From: Monarcha castaneiventris obscurior
Lineage: Eukaryota > Chordata > Aves > Passeriformes > Monarchidae
NCBI GenBank assembly: GCA_026261815.1
Contig: JAMPIT010000890.1
Location: forward strand, 10,074,001-10,138,000
Reading direction: 5' to 3'
Length of the DNA stretch: 64,000 bases
Position numbers and translations under genes: made by a program. The notes beneath the pieces were generated by a model. It did not search any database, had not been told where the DNA came from, and saw nothing but the letters and a program-made list of their open reading frames with translations. Shown piece after piece: positions 1-13,398 of this stretch. The stretch's first letter is position 1. The number at the start of each line of letters is the position of its first letter.

Positions 1-1949
1 AAATAAAAGTAAGGATTCAACCCAACGTCACATACTGTCACATCTCCAGGGAGAAGATAAGGCCAAAACACTCAAAATAGTTGATGATCCACTTATGAGC
101 TTATTTATTGCATCAGGTTTTCATGTTGTTCCTTGTTGTCCTATTATATTCTAACTGCGAAAATTCCTTAAATTATTAAAGTTTATGTAGTGTCTATATT
201 TAAGCAAATTTAAAGTAAACAAATAAAAATATAAAATAGGGTATGTCTTGCTCACAAGAAAGCACTGTCAAAACCCCCAGAAAACAGAATTTGTTTCAGA
301 GAATTTGAAAGCTCTTTCTCTCCAGAGGATCAAAACACTTTAGTTCTGTGCCTTCTGATACACTTGATGGCTATTATTGCTCATAAGTATTTTCACAAAA
401 AGTATTAACTGAGCCCATTGATTCTGTAATAATTTTTAAGAAAAATGTGCATCTGCAGCATGTTTTCTGCTGAGAAGTATAACCTTGCAAACAAGTCCTT
501 GGAAATAATGAAAAATTGTCTAATTCTAAGAGAAACAGGAAGATGACAAGACTCCGGCATGATTATCTCTACCAACAGTAGAATCAGAAACATATAAGGA
601 AAAATAAAATATTTTATTAAAACCAACAGATACAGAACAAAAGGTTCAACATATGAATAGACTCCAATGAATCATTTAAATGTTTTCCCTTCTACCCTTA
701 GTTATGCCTCTTTAAAGTAAAATCTTAAACTAGACTGGAATTTCTATCTGAAATCTAACTAAAACAGGGCAATGAATCTGAAATGCCAAAAAAATTATAA
801 AATATACGAACAGAAAAAAAAGAGGAACTGAACAAGAAACACAGGCAAATCAAAACTATGCTGTAAGATTTCTATAACTTATTCATAAGAAAGAACAGTA
901 GTTACAGAAAGGGCAATGACTGCTGAGATAATCTACACTAAGGACTTAGAAAAGTAGTGACCCACTTAAAGACTTTGGTCTGATTATGAGTCAGTTCCAT
1001 AAATAGAAACTAATAATTAGAGTCTTGAAAGATGACCACCTTTCCCCATGAAGGTGTTCATTTTTTCCCTTGAGAGACAGAAACTTCTCTTTGTCCTCAA
1101 AAGTCTTACTCAAAAAAAAAAAAAAAAAAAAAAAAAATCAAGATATAAATATTGTACATAAATTAAAATTAAAATCAACAAAAAGCTTTATTTTTTTTTA
1201 TCCTTTCATGTAGGATAACTACCTCATAAGTAGACAAACTTCTTCAAATACCACCATTCTAAAAAATAAATGAACTGAAAGCTCTCATGGTGAAAGATCA
1301 AGATTGAAATACCTTACAGTCTCTAGGACCACAGATCCAGCAAAAGTTTCCTGCTCTTATTATAGTTTATTTTAAGCTCCACTGTACCAGTGTTGAGCAA
1401 GATTTCTTCTGTAACAATAATAATATTTACAAAGCAATTTGCATTTATACAGAACCCTCCACCAAAGAGATCTGAAATTATTGTGTACTCACATACATCA
1501 GAATTTGGAAGAAAATACTCTGGTTCTTAGATTTTTAACAGTGATGGAATGGTCAACAGTCTCGTTTTAATTTTTATTACTATCTGTCTTTTAACATCAT
1601 CAGTTAAATCTAGATTTCAAAGTTTTTTTTAAATAAATTATGCATAACAAACACAAATTTGCAGTAAAAAATTCAGTTGCACATTCTGCAAGTTCCCTTT
1701 ACACTATGTATTTCCTTTCCTAAAAGATGAAGCATACGGGTAGCTAAAATACTACCTGAAATTGTCCTAATCTAGAGATGGAAAGCTTACTGCAAACTGA
1801 AATTCTCACATTCCCAACCACGTTTTCAGTATTCCATTGTTTTAACCCCAGGATCAACTAGGTGCCACAGAGTCACTCACTGACTCCCCTACCAGCTGGA
1901 TCAGGGACAGAACTGGAAAAGTGAGAAAACTCGTGGGTTAAGATGAAGA
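1..1949. other. AT-rich non-coding DNA, no gene seen
   Basis: This stretch is AT-rich with many short A and T runs. The longest is an uninterrupted run of 26 A at 1112-1137. I see no open frame with recognisable protein content, no convincing pair of splice signals around a coding block, and no interspersed repeat I can name. It could be intergenic or intronic; the sequence alone does not decide. Confidence 0.6.
1112..1137 (+). repeat. poly(A) homopolymer, 26 bp
   Basis: A pure run of A is visible. It could be the tail of an old retroposed copy, but the flanking sequence shows no recognisable LINE 3' end or target-site duplication, so it is called only as a simple repeat. Confidence 0.95.
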
Positions 1950-2292
1950 CAGTTTAGTAGGAAAGCAAAATCCAGGCACAAGAGCAAAGCAAAACATGAA
2001 ATTCATTTGCTGCTTCCAATGGGCAGGCAGGCATTCCGCCATCCCTGGGAGAGCAGGCCCCATCCCGTGTCACAGGGACTTGGGAACACAAACTGCACCA
2101 GTCTAAATGTCCCCAAGCTGCATACACGGAGCATGATGGGATGGAATATCCCTTTGGGCAGTCAGGGTCAGCTGTCCCAGCTGTGTCCCTTCCCAACTTC
2201 TGGTGCTCCCCCCAGCCTCCTCCACAGCAGGGTGGTAAGAGAAGCAGGAAAGGCCTTGACACTGTGCAAGCTCTGCTCAGCGACAACATCCC
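1950..2292 (+). mobile_element. Truncated avian endogenous-retrovirus LTR
   Basis: The block from about 1990 onward is locally GC-richer than its flanks. It carries word-level matches, in the expected order, to an LTR family I remember as abundant in bird genomes: aacatgaaattcatttgctg at 1993-2012, an agcatgatggg motif near 2130, tggaatatccctttgggcag at 2142-2161, then a C-rich stretch and a 'ccttgacactgtgcaag' block near 2250-2270. The usual TATA segment before the agcatgat motif looks degraded (gcatacacgg). Similarity fades after the 'aacatccctg' near 2285, where the LTR appears truncated. No internal retroviral region, primer-binding site or partner LTR is seen, so this is a solo or fragmentary copy. 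Family assignment, ERVL-like, is from memory and less certain than the repeat call. Short frames on both strands here are incidental. Confidence 0.72.
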
Positions 2293-4419
2293 TGATTATA
2301 CATTTGATTACTCAAAGACTGTTCATTTTGCTTATTCAGTGTTGAGAAAACACGATGCCTTGTATTTGGGCAGCAGCATTCGCAGAAAACACAGTTCCTA
2401 ACAAAAAAGGGGAATACAGTTGTGACCTGGGTCTCCACGTGGCTCTGCTGCCCTCTAACGCATTTCTTGGAAAAATAATTACAGGGGGAAAGAGTAACCA
2501 AAACACAGGAATTCATTATTCTCTTCCGTATTTTGTTTAATTATGAACCATAAGTCACTGTACGCAATTATTACTTCTCAAGCATCCTCTTAGCATTTAT
2601 GGCAATCTACAGCTGACGTTGCTACCTCAGAATCATCTGCAATAAGGGGCAGTGAACAGTGGCTGTTGAGGCCCTTCAAAGGGAAAACACCCTTAATCTG
2701 CAATTTGTTTGAGATGATGTGAAAGAAACACTAAAGAACACAGACTTTTACAATACTGTAAAAATCTTGCAACAGAATTCTAGAGTTGTAACCCAGAGTT
2801 CACAGAATTTGAATCCATGATGTCTCAGAATGGTTTTAAAGTAGAACTGCTAATCTGTAAATGTTTTCTGAATGATGAGAACATCTTTTTTTCCAGTGTA
2901 GTTTTGACAGCAGATTTACAGCATACCAGCTCTAAAAGTGGTTCACAGTATAAAAATTTTAAAACATAATAATAAACTTCAAGCAAGAAGTTGAGGCAGA
3001 GCTAAAAGAATACAGACAATACAAACAGACTTCAGAGTAAAAATAATGTGACAGCCTACAGACTTTGAAAATTAGCCTTTTTTGCCACAGACTGACATAG
3101 ATCTACCAACTGCTCTATTAGCAGGAGTCACACAATAAAACCCCAATACCTTTTGAAAAAGACATTAATATATCACTATCCTGACCTATAATGATACCCT
3201 TTTAACTAAAGATGAAAATGTCAAGAACTACATGGAGATAAAGGTTTTAAACAGGAAAGAAATCACTGGTAGGCTTTTGGCTGTGGTATTGACAATTCTG
3301 CAGGCAGATTTCTTTGCAAGATGCATTAGATTTGGAACTTGTATTTTTAATATTAAAGTTTCCAAGCATTAGTGTAGTGTCTGACACTTTTGAGAATAAT
3401 TGTAAATACTACAATATGTCAAGATCCTGAAAGCACAACAGAGCAATCAAAGCTCATTACTTTATAAGTCATTACTTTCCTGAAATAAAAAAATATGAAA
3501 AATTTTATTTAAATAATTCAAGAATGTCTATGATTCAACAGGTCTCACATACTGTAATATTACTTGAAATGCTAGAACTTCAAGAGTTTTCTGCAACAGC
3601 CCTCCTGTAGCTTAGAAAGAAGTATCAAAAGTCAAAGTACTGCATGACTTTATTACAGACATGAAACGTGAAATCTCTTTCCCATACATATTTTTTTACC
3701 TATTACTCCCTTTCTTATGAAGGGATTAAAGGGAGCAAAAAACATCATTAATTAATGAGCTATTTGTTCTTTTCCCATTGTAATTTAAGGTTGAAGAAGA
3801 TGCAGGAAAAAAGATAAAATATCTTCATTGCTTATCATTTTTTATGATACATTACAGCCGATTCTATCATTCTAGCACAAAATTTAAAGCAAACACCTTA
3901 ATCACCTTTTCCTACTTGGGAATGTGTACAGCAGTCACCTTGTCTTAAATGATTGCACAGTAAAAAAATACATGAGATACATAACTATAACATGGATTTT
4001 TTTTATTGCCACTTAGCTCCATGCTTTAGACAGTCTAATTCTTTCTGTAGTTGCATTGCTTTATGTATTTTGTAGCTGTGGGCACTGATATTACTTCAGA
4101 GTCATGCTATGCTCTTGTTCTGTAGCATTTACCCTACATATTAAAGTCCCAAAAGCTGGATTTACAATTTTCTTCTTGTCAGAAGGACTTAATTATATAT
4201 CTAAAATGGGTTCCATTTCAAGTTATAATCATCACTCCTCTTTGAGAGTAATAAGAAGTACTGCCCGAGGCAAACAACATCCCTGCTCAGTTCTGAGTAG
4301 TAAGAGACACTGTTCCCATACATTTATCTTTGCTAGCAGCTAGGGGGGGGAAAAAAAGTCAAAAAATCTCCACACAATGCTTAGAAGTACTCAAGGAAGC
4401 ATGAGGAAGATCAAACTTC
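2293..4419. other. AT-rich non-coding DNA, no gene seen
   Basis: No exon, RNA gene or nameable repeat is seen. At 4343-4357 a run of 8 G is followed directly by 7 A, a small simple-sequence block. Confidence 0.55.
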
Positions 4420-4556
4420 TGTACCATCCCCAGAGATACTTCAAAGACACACAGTTGTGGCACTTAAGGACATGGTTTAGTGGGGATCTTGGCAGTGTGG
4501 GGTTAGGGGTTGGACTCAGTGACCTTAAAGGTCTTTTCCAACAAAAATGGTTCTGT
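4420..4556 (+). mobile_element. CR1 LINE 3' end fragment, sense
   Basis: This is the non-coding 3' end of a bird CR1 retrotransposon. Visible in order are 'catccccagagatacttcaa', 'cacagttgtggcacttaagg', 'acatggtttagtgg', 'ttggactcagtgacctt' and 'ggtcttttccaac', which is the usual order of the CR1 tail. The terminal short repeat (normally built from 'attctg' units) is reduced to a single 'ggttctg'. CR1 copies are nearly always cut at their 5' end by incomplete reverse transcription, as here. The copy is old, with many substitutions, and has no coding capacity. The 161-codon minus-strand frame that crosses it has no protein support. Confidence 0.88.
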
Positions 4557-7340
4557 TTTTCCAAGAACAGGACTGTGATTGCAGCACTTTGTGGTGCAAG
4601 GATGATGGAGGGAGAAGAACTTAAGATGCATCTCTTTCCACAGATTACACAAGAGTAACATCCAGTTCTGATTTTTTCACCTGATCCCCACTTCATGCTT
4701 CCCTGCCAAAATAACCCCAGTCCATGTGGCACCAGCCTGGAACCACAGACACCCTTCAGCCTTGAGACCTCACAAAATTGCCATGGGCAGCTCAGGCTCT
4801 GAGGCAGGAGAGGGGAAAACACTGTGCAGCAGCCAGAATTTCTGCTTTCACCAATTTGTCTGATCTTTGAGCACATAACAGTGTACCCTTTTGTTCTGAC
4901 ATTTCACTGGATAATGCCATGTGATAGCCCTCATTTTTTTGCATGGAGAAGAAAAAAATAAATCATGAACAGTGACTTCCATTCATCTGTTCTACAGAAC
5001 TCAACACTACATAGACTTCCATCTCAGTTGTAAATTTTCCAAGATGTGTAAACCTAACCTATCTAATGAATCCTTTAAAAAAAGTCCTTTCAGATCTGTG
5101 ATCATTCTTGCTGTTCTTCTTCATACATATTTAAATTTTAAAATACACTTTCAGGATACAGGTAACCAGAACTACAGGTAACAATGAATCTGCAGGCAAA
5201 TTATGGCATTTATACAAGGGCATAAGGTTTTATGGTTTGTTTTCCCTCCCTTTTCTAATACTTTGTAATATTCTAGTTGCCTGTTTGTTTTTGTTTATTT
5301 TTGACTGTTACTGTTCTTCGAGCTAGCATTTATTTAGAACAAAGGGTTAAAACTTTAAGTTCTTCCTCGAGCAAAATTTAATTCAGTGTCACTGGCTTTA
5401 ATGCAGAAAAGTAAGATTGGTTCCCAAGTGCAAATGCATTTATCTGCACTGAATCTCACATGCCATTTTATCACTCCATCATGCATTATCATGAAGTCTT
5501 ACTACAGCCCTTTGCAACTAAATTTCATTTTTGCTACTTTGAATAAAACATTGGAGAGCACAAACTTTACAATCTTGCTCATCCCCTTTTTCCAGACCAC
5601 TTATGGGGCTATCAGATGTCAGTGAACCCAGAATAAATTCCTTGAGACTCTCTCACATAGGAAAGTCAGGAATAGTTCCTTCCTCACATTGTTTTCTATT
5701 TTGTAGACAATTACTTTGATACATGGAACTTCAATTTCTTTAAACTCATTTGGTGACACCAAAGTCTTTCTCGAAATGTTTACAGAATAGATGAATTAAA
5801 TCAAAATTATTTCTTGATTCTGTTAGAAAAAATCTTCAAAAACATGTGTCGTGCACATCATCATCTCTTCTCCTGGTACTAACCAAATTATAATAATTTG
5901 CATACGATAGCTACTCAAGTCAGTAGTTTCATAAGTGAGTTTCATTACAACAATTACAAATTCTTCGTTATATTGTTAGTATTATATTATAAGAGGTATG
6001 TGTAAAATAAAGTGGTAAAAATCTGTGTACGTTGGGAAGGTCTCTCAGCATCACCTGAATCCACTTTTCTCTTTCAGAGACTACGTAACAAAACTAATGC
6101 ACAGTTTCTCTTTCTTTAGAAATTGTTGTCTTGTTAGTTCGTTGGGCTACAAGGACATTTTCAGCTACAACAAAATCTGTAACTTCACACATGTAGCAAA
6201 AAAACATTTAGAAAATACGACAGCCATCAAAAAAGACAAATGCAAAACTGATTTTTAAACATCAGATAATACTTTCAGGGGCTACATTATAAGAATTATA
6301 AGAATCTTACTACAGAAAACTAGAAGAAACTAGGGGAAACATGATACATAAGATCAAATAATAATTGTAACAAATGGTTTCTTCCTACATTTTTTCCATT
6401 GTTGGCCAACTTACTTGAAAGAAGAAGATACTTTAATCAAATCTGCTATAAGAATACTGCTGACTGTTGCCATCCTAAGTACAAGGTTTCAAACTGTAGT
6501 TCTCCATCTCCCCACTATTTTTTACCCCTGAAATTCAAATGGAACTTAAACAAGTTAAACTGGGATCACTGATCACATACAGTATTGTAAGTAGAAAGTG
6601 TTGGATCAATAAAAGAACATTGAAAATAATTTTAAGATTGAATCTGTTACTCTGTGAATAAAGCAATGCCTAAATGCAAATTTATTTTCAGCTGAGATTT
6701 TGTTGCGCCCATGTTACTGTCTGGGGTAACAGTGAGAACTACTGCAATAGTTTCAATTTACTTGTTACTTTATTTCTAAACAGTAGTAAAAGTGGAAAAG
6801 ATCAAGAAAAGAATTTCATTATCATTATATCATTATAATAATTGTCACTATCCAACAAGGCTCAAAAGAGGATAAATTATCCCCTGCAGTGATAATTGCT
6901 GATGGTTATAAATTATTATTACAAGTGCTGTTTCCATCTTTGTTTCCCAAAAAGCCTGAAATGACAAATGCTGAGCGCACAGCATTTTTAACTCCCACAC
7001 CACAAAGACTGAGCCACATGGACAGTTCTAGCCCTGAACAGCACTGATTTCCACCGCTTGTGTTTGCTCTCAAAATGCAGGGCTCTATTCAAACACGCCC
7101 TCTTTCTGCTTGGACACCAGGAGCAGCCAAAGGAGCTGCTTCTTTGCACAAGGTCTGCCATTAAAGAGTACAGATTATTTCCTAAAGAGACTGGATACCA
7201 GATCCTGGGAGACCATTTCAAACCATGGAGAAATATGAGACAACAAACAGAGGAGTACATTTTCTCCTTTGACATTAAATTTAAAGTCAGAGGGATTTAA
7301 TACTCCATAGAATTATTTTTCCTTACTATTATGCTGGCAC

Positions 7341-7343
7341 TTT

Positions 7344-7374
<31 letters not shown>
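7341..7374. repeat. Inverted homopolymer T10-A24
   Basis: Ten T are followed with no spacer by twenty-four A. The T10 and the first ten A form a perfect 20-bp inverted repeat. Assembly or slippage error in the run length is possible. Confidence 0.95.
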
Positions 7375-10279
7375 CAAACATAAAAAGGTTGAAAATATTC
7401 ACTCCCCTTCATTGGCACTATGAATTTCTTGCCAAAGCTTTCAACAACAGATTTGTAGAAAAGACTGAAAAAGCAGCACAGGAAAAGAAGGAAAAACCGC
7501 AGGAAAAGAAGTACTACAGAGGTGGCTATAGATGGCGTATTCCCCCAAGTTTTCCCAGGCTACGTGGGTAAACTGAACTCTGCCCACTTCACCATTGCAA
7601 ACGTGATGCAGCAGAAAGCTTTGCCTTTTCCAGTGCTTTCATGAAAAAAAAGAAAAAAAAAAAATTTATAAATAGTATCTTCAGACTACTGCAGCTCAGC
7701 GAATAAACATATCCATACTGTACTGTGCACTCACATGAAGAAATCATGCTCTGTCTACATCCATTCCAGAATTACACACAGTAAGGATCACTTTTAAAAG
7801 CTGCTACAAGTGGAAATCAATAATGAACCTCTTCTATCATAAGTGATACTCTTCCCATTTAGGTGAAGTATTAATGATTTTTATTCAGGTTCCATATGTG
7901 AAACGGTAAGGGAGCACTCAAGTGAAAATTGTCTCAAACGTGGATCAGAGTTCGCCCAGTACAGGCCCCTGATCCAGGACAGCCAGTGGCCCCTGGGAAC
8001 TGCATTCAGGGTACGGAAGCCTCTGCTTCTCCAATCTTTCCTGGAGAAGGCTTTGTGCAACAAAAACTGCAGACTCCTGCTCCTCTCTTTTTCTGGTATC
8101 ATCCCTCTTTGAATTGGATGCAGTCATATAGATACGTATGTACCTGAGGTTGGAAAGAAACTGCTGTGATATAAAAATCTCATAAGGAGAGTAAGCCAAT
8201 AAAAACAGAAGCATGTTTTGTCTCCAGTGAAAATTTAGAAGATTCACACAGACATCCCCATAGAAAACCGATTTTACAGCATGAAACTAAAAGATATAAA
8301 GTTTGCCAAAATACCAGAATAAAGAAATAAAAAGTAGTTGTATTTTGGCTGGTTTACATGAGAAGTCCCAGGCTTCAAATTCAGTATCAGAGACAGAGTT
8401 ATTAGACATGAAGGAAAATTTCCCAGTTAAGAGTGTTTTATAAAACTTGTAGAAATAAAAGCATGTAAATAGATATTTTTATAATAAAAATTTAAAATAA
8501 AAAGCACTAAATATATTTAAAAGAGGTGCCCAAGCAGTGTGCAAAGGTGCTTTAATAATGCTGCATTACTATTTCTGATGCACCTAGGATCATGTAGACT
8601 CTGAACTTAACCTATTCTGAATTGCACTACACAAAGATGCTGGTTAAAGACAATGTAGCTGTGAGAGATAAGTACATTTAAAATTTAAAAAAAAATAAAG
8701 CAGGGGAGGAGGCAGACAGGAAAAATGGCTTATTACAAAAGAAACAGTGATCAGGGAAGCTGAAGATCATCAAATCACCAAGAGAATAAATTATAAATGT
8801 TTGAAGATAATGCAGATGAAATAGTCCAGATTTCTAATCCTGGGCCAAATGTTTTTTTGTTGGGAGTATTCCCAAGAGATGATTCTCCTTACCCTAGCAT
8901 TTCTTTCTAGATCCTGCTGCAAATTTAGCATCTGTTTCATTTTTCAAACCTGTCATGTGAAAATATCTAGCCACAGCTTTCCACCAGAATTCTTTCTGCA
9001 GCTCAGACCTCACTCTGCTCACATTATCTTCTTGCAATCTACTGTGAGATTTTTTGATTAATTTTCTTTTCCCATTGAAGCTGAAACTAATGTTACCAAT
9101 TAGGTCACTGAATGGATAAATTGCATATATAGTGTCTGTCTGGAGGAAAGGAAATGCTGGTCTGGTTGAGGACAGGGCTGGTATAAAGACATAATTTTTC
9201 TAATTGTTTTCCCTAGTTCCAATACTGTCTCCTAATTTTTCATGCATGCTTTCTATTTATCATTATTTCTATATCTATCTGTTGCATCCAAATCATCAAA
9301 CTCTGGATTAAATTTGCCATGCAATTAACTACAGTTCATACACATGAAAAATATAAAGACTTCTGCAGGTGGAAAAATGCCAATGCCGTTACCAGAGTAA
9401 TTTTTAAAATAAGCAAGTTGTTTTGATGAGGGTGGTCTTAGATTTGCACTTCATGCTGCCACAATATGCTAACAACAATTGCACAACATCTAAGATATGC
9501 TGTGGAGGTTGTGAAAGGTAGCATGTTGTGTTACTTACTGAAGATGAATATTAGATTTCTAGAGTGGGGAAAAAAGCTAAAGAAGTGGGGTTTGAATTTT
9601 CATTGTTTGTTTGTCTTAAAGGTTGTTTTCCCAATCAATGATTCTATGAAAGAAAAAGATGTTATAAACAAAATGCATTTTCTTACAGCTGTGGTTCAGG
9701 AGATGTTCTCAGCTTTCACACCATGTCGTACAAACACATTACATATTGTAATTCTCTCCAAAGGGGTGATTACTACACATAAAATGCTTTGGAGGTTGCC
9801 TTTGACCACTCAGTATTTTCCATTAACACGTGTAGAGTGTGCATCTATGTACCTTTGCTATCAGCTGAAACCTCCCTCAAGGGGAGCTGGTTAAAAGGTG
9901 GCTCTGTGAAGAACAGCCTTCTTCTGCTACAGAACATCATTACAGTAGGCTTGTCCTTTGGAAACAAATTCCAACAGCTATCTCAAGAAGCAGAACATTA
10001 AACACTGTCAGCCATGGATACATTTTTATCAGTTCAAAGTTCCTAATTATGCCCTTTGTATTCAACCATGCATGTGAAAAAGAATTGCAGGGGCTTTTGC
10101 TATTCTCTTATCACATGAGCATTACTAAAAATAACAATCTGTGACTGTAAACCATGGAGTCTCTCATAAGTAGTACTGAAAATGGATTCATATTTAATAT
10201 GAAAAAAATATGCTTATTGGCATCCAAGACTGTCACAAGCCCATCCTTCTCAAATGAAGCTGCCTAAACAGCATAATTG

Positions 10280-10295
10280 ACTCAGCTAGCTGAGT
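10280..10295. repeat. 16-bp perfect palindrome
   Basis: ACTCAGCTAGCTGAGT equals its own reverse complement. Flanking bases 10279 (g) and 10296 (t) break the symmetry. No function is claimed. Confidence 0.9.
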
Positions 10296-13200
10296 TTAGT
10301 ACATTCCATCTGTTGTTTTCATTAGGAACCAGAAAAGCAAACACTGACAATATAAAAGTGCCACCAGAGTAACCTCATCTCACCTGTAAACTTTCCTTTG
10401 TTAATAAACTGGTGGTGCTTTTTTCCCCTGACAGCTGAGAAACTTCTCCTTCAAGTTCTAAGGTCTTACAAAACAGATAAAATATATTAAAATGGCGAGT
10501 TTTAATAATCACTGTATTCAGGACGCTGGAAACTTTCTTTATTATGTTAAATCCATAGTAATTCCAAAAGAAAAATAAATCTATTCTGGAAAATACAACT
10601 ACTACTGAGTTTTATTAGGTTGAGTAAGACCCACTGAAGCTTATCGTGGAGGCTACATTAGGATAATACTAAAGAGTTCAGTAAGGTTGAATAGTATAGG
10701 GAGGACAGGGAAGTGAGTCTTGCCTCATTCATAATGCCATGAGGTAAAAAGCAAGTGTGAGAAAATCAATGCACAGTTCCATATTCATAACTATGAATGA
10801 GATCAGGATCTGGCATCAGCAGTTACAAAGAACAGGTAATGGGATCCAAAGCCATTCCTAATTCAAATGCAGTCAAAAGTCTTAACAGAAGTCAGCTTCC
10901 CCTTGACAACTGCTCAGCAGAATGCGGGAACTGAGAGCACAGTGTTCTTACTCCAGTTGCCAGTGAACAGCTGCCTGGCTTGGAAAGAAAGCAGCACCAC
11001 ACACTGTCAGCGAGACAAATCAGCAGACTCAGCAGTTCTGGCCTTATTTTGCAGTGGCCAAAGCCATGTGGCCGCAGTAAACCTCACAACAGCCCTGAAA
11101 TAACAAGCCCTCCTGAAGTTCCAGCACCAGCCTTATCTCAGGCCCAAAGTGGGACACTCACATAACTTTTGGTTGGCTTTATGAGCAATTGTGCTTGCCT
11201 GTGTCTGCCTGTAACATCCCTTGTGGGTGTATATGGTGCCTAGGCCATGCTTGCCCATTATCACCTTCCATCAAGAAATCAGTGAAGGAAGTCAAGCATT
11301 TTGCTCATTAAACCTTCTGCTAAATGGGCATCCACAGAATCATTGACTAAATAAATTAAATAACTGAATAACTTAATGTCTCCTGCTAAATCTTGAAGTT
11401 ACCAAACCGAGCCTTTAGTAAGTCCAAAGCAGGTCTGTTCCTAGTAACTTCTCACCACTGGAGAAACACAAACCCAAGAGCAAGACAAGAGACAGAAGGA
11501 AAATGACTCAAGCTTCCAGCTCCTCAGTGTTCTGGGCACACAGAGGTATCGCTTCAGTGCCACCAAAGATGCCACCCACGGTCAGCACAGATTGCTGAGC
11601 CTGAGCTTGGATGTCTGAGTTGCTGCTACATTCACCAGCTGCAGCTTTGCTCAGCCTGTGTCTTCAACTGACACATTAAGTGATCATTCGCACCACCTCT
11701 ATAAATTGCCACCAGCACAGAATACCTGTGCTCAACATTCACATCACCCAGCTGAAAACATTCACCCACACTTTAAAGCTGCAGGAGTCGTAGGATCACC
11801 TGCTTTCAAAGGAAAAATTGTATTTTTTTTTCTCAGAACTGAAGCAAGCTGAATTCAATCCTGCTCACCAAGCCAAAAGAGACCCTTGCACAAGCCTGCA
11901 CAAATGCAAAAGAGACCAAGACTTTCCCCTATTAAATTACCATCAAACTCTTTAACACCACCAGAATTCATACTTGGCTCTGTGTGTGTCCTGGACAATT
12001 ACAGTGAGATTTGTTCTCAGTGCTACACTTACTATTCTATTTTAGGAACTAAAAGGCTTATCCCGTCTTCCTTGCCTCATCAGTGGCTTTATGCAGCCCG
12101 TGGCCGGTTTCCATGGTAACCATAAAGCCAGGTGGAATGTACAGATGCCATGTGGAACTGCACTTCCAGCAGCAGGCAGCAAGGGGTCAAGGTGAAAGGA
12201 CTTCATAGATATATATTTCTCAAAGCTTTTAGAAGTTACATCAGCATGTCAGGGGTGAAGGCAAAAGGAAGGATCCAAAGCTAAGCAAAAAATTTTTACA
12301 AGAGGAAAAAGAACACAAAAAAAATGAAAACTAAGACCACAAAAGTGAAAAACCAATTGGAGTATGAGATGGAAAGCTGTGACCCATCTCTAGAAGCAAC
12401 ATTTGCATCAGCAAAACCCACTATTTCTCCTTTGTTCTGCAAAGACATGTACATAACTGAAACAGGACTTGCACAATTGGGGCTTTGTTAGGTTCTTCCC
12501 CTCCACTTAGTGTTGGACACATGTCTATTTTTTAAAAAGCACTAGTTATTATATAGAGAGGCTTTTACTAAAATCCCACTGCTAATCCCCTTTGGGATAT
12601 TTGATAGCATGCCAGCTGTATTGTGAGCTCAGAGGCAAGCAATGTAGGCATTTTACACTGCAGGCTCTATAGGCTCTACAGCTGCACTCCATAACTTCCC
12701 CCTCTTTCCCCACTAATACACAAACAGCACTTTAGGACACTCCTTTTCACTTGCATGAGCCCCCCTCCACCTCTTTTGTAAATGATCTTCTCATTCCCAT
12801 TTGTGAATGTCTAGCACCATTTGGTAATTCAGCCCTTAAGTACAGGCAAAAGTCACATTAGACATTACTTTTCTGAAAAAGTAACAGGAAAGAAACAGCA
12901 AGTCAGCACAACTTGCCTGATCCCTGTGGACGAGGGCTTGTGAGGCTCAAAAATCTTTCAGTGTGTTCCAGCCAGCAGTCATATGCACATGTAATGGCAA
13001 AAGAGTCTGTCAGAGCTGGCAGGAAAGTGGAAACAGCATTAGGGTGAATCCAGTGGAATGGCAAAAGGCTGACATTGTCCTTCTGAGCTCCCAGGTTTTG
13101 CCCTGCCCACATTTCTTTACTTATTTACCATCCCTTTCCTTCCTCTGGAAAATAAAGTGTAAATCCTCCTTTTGTCTTCCAGTTTAAGTCAGATCTCCCC

Positions 13201-13380
13201 CAAGCAAATCTCAGTTCAATATTAATAAACAGAAATAAAACTGTAATGCACTGTGGATGTAACAGAACACTTGCCAAATAATATACGCTGATATTCCACT
13301 AATATATGTACAAAAAGTATGTGGAAAGGAGGACTCACCATATTAACACCTCCAGAAATGTAAATTCTTCACGGAATGAA

Positions 13381-13398
13381 AGACCTTAGCTAAGGTCT
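13381..13398. repeat. 18-bp perfect palindrome
   Basis: AGACCTTAGCTAAGGTCT equals its own reverse complement, with no spacer. Each half holds a short nuclear-receptor-like half site (AGGTCT). No function is claimed. Confidence 0.93.

Noticed and set aside
4391..4876. 161-codon minus-strand open frame
   Set aside because: Its downstream part runs antisense through the CR1 tail at 4420-4556, and the rest has no protein resemblance.
9466..9894. 142-codon plus-strand open frame
   Set aside because: No recognisable motif, no codon-bias impression, no splice context; expected by chance.
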